Assembly (NCBI GenBank): GCA_025964065.1
Contig: JAOPZO010000414.1
Location: 1-5,633, forward strand
Source: Solirubrobacterales bacterium
Lineage (GTDB): Bacteria; Actinomycetota; Thermoleophilia; Solirubrobacterales; Solirubrobacteraceae
DNA: 5,633 nucleotides
Reading direction: 5' to 3'
A program made the translations under genes and the position numbers. Position 1 is the first letter of the stretch. Each line of letters begins with the position of its first letter. Shown in pieces: positions 5,377-5,633 of this stretch. The notes beneath the pieces were generated by a model. It was given only the letters and a program-made list of their open reading frames with translations, was not told the DNA's origin and ran no database searches.

Positions 5377-5633
5377 ATGAGCGTGCCGACCGCCGTGTTC
5401 TCCGCCTTCCGTTGGTCCGGGAACCGGCTCGACGTGCTCGACCAGACCCGGCTCCCGCACGCCGAGGCGTGGGTCCCGTGCACGCGCGCGGCCGACGTCG
5501 CCGACGCGATCCGCCGGCTCGCCGTGCGTGGCGCGCCGAACATCGGGATCGCCGCGGCCTACGGCGTCGCGCTCGAGGTGGCCGCCGAACCCGAGGGCTG
5601 GAGGCCGGGCGTCGCGGCGCTGCGGGCCGCGCG
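5377..5633 (+). CDS. mtnA: S-methyl-5-thioribose-1-phosphate isomerase, N-terminal part
   Basis: The first 85 residues are present and the frame is open at the right edge; the full family length is about 340. The aldose-ketose isomerase MtnA converts 5-methylthioribose-1-phosphate to 5-methylthioribulose-1-phosphate in the methionine salvage pathway, in the cytoplasm. The N-terminus shows the family hallmarks: LDVLDQTRLP (residues 18-27), the ADAIRRLAVRGAP stretch (42-54) and IGIAAAYG (56-63). The VRGAP-x-IGIAAAYG block is a substrate-phosphate-binding signature; here the variable position is Asn55. The related eIF2B alpha-like proteins share the fold, but the DQT-LP and VRGAP motifs favour MtnA. 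The catalytic Cys and Asp lie beyond the window. Its start probably lacks a leader, given the -10 box 7 bases upstream. It is divergent from the c-di-GMP regulator with no obvious functional link. Confidence 0.93.
   Translation, partial: MSVPTAVFSAFRWSGNRLDVLDQTRLPHAEAWVPCTRAADVADAIRRLAVRGAPNIGIAAAYGVALEVAAEPEGWRPGVAALRAA

Noticed and set aside
5254..5460. Start of the c-di-GMP gene at the ATG at 5460, inside the mtnA region
   Set aside because: The extra 69 residues have no domain character and are antisense to the conserved MtnA start.

Overview
This is a very GC-rich bacterial window whose genes look actinobacterial. The best guess is a deep-branching, Thermoleophilia-like lineage, but that is an inference. 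It rests on the extreme GC, the short TAnnnT-type -10 boxes placed directly in front of start codons, and a multi-PAS c-di-GMP protein carrying a STAS domain. No marker gene fixes the taxonomy.

Layout, left to right. A minus-strand lipoprotein runs off the left edge; it begins like a secreted glycoside-hydrolase-like protein. A 32-codon plus-strand gene for a tiny membrane protein shares a CATG with the lipoprotein start. It fills the whole gap up to the next gene, erpA (minus strand, A-type Fe-S carrier). A 38-bp divergent promoter region centred on a perfect 12-bp palindrome separates erpA from a plus-strand pair, bolA and a CGFS monothiol glutaredoxin (grxD). Next, on the minus strand, comes a roughly 3.6-kb gene for a soluble PAS-GAF-GGDEF-PAS-PAS-PAS-EAL-STAS protein. 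Its reading frame is broken once, at 4012-4018. A 123-bp divergent intergenic region follows, then the start of mtnA (plus strand), which runs off the right edge.

Two functional themes stand out. ErpA, BolA and Grx4-type glutaredoxin form a compact iron-sulfur cluster trafficking module, expressed from a shared divergent promoter. The large protein is a c-di-GMP switch. Its GGDEF active site is degenerate (GGDVF) but an RxxD inhibitory-site motif is kept. Its EAL domain retains the main catalytic residues that can be recognised, and its C-terminal STAS domain has the Asp-Ser-Thr-Gly signature of anti-sigma-factor antagonists. This suggests a link between c-di-GMP turnover and a partner-switching pathway.

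The most unusual feature is that the frame break falls exactly on a G_GGC_CCG heptamer, the X_XXY_YYZ form used in -1 ribosomal frameshifting. A homopolymer sequencing error or a real one-base deletion is an equally simple or simpler explanation. No RNA genes, CRISPR arrays, insertion sequences or convincing intrinsic terminators were seen.
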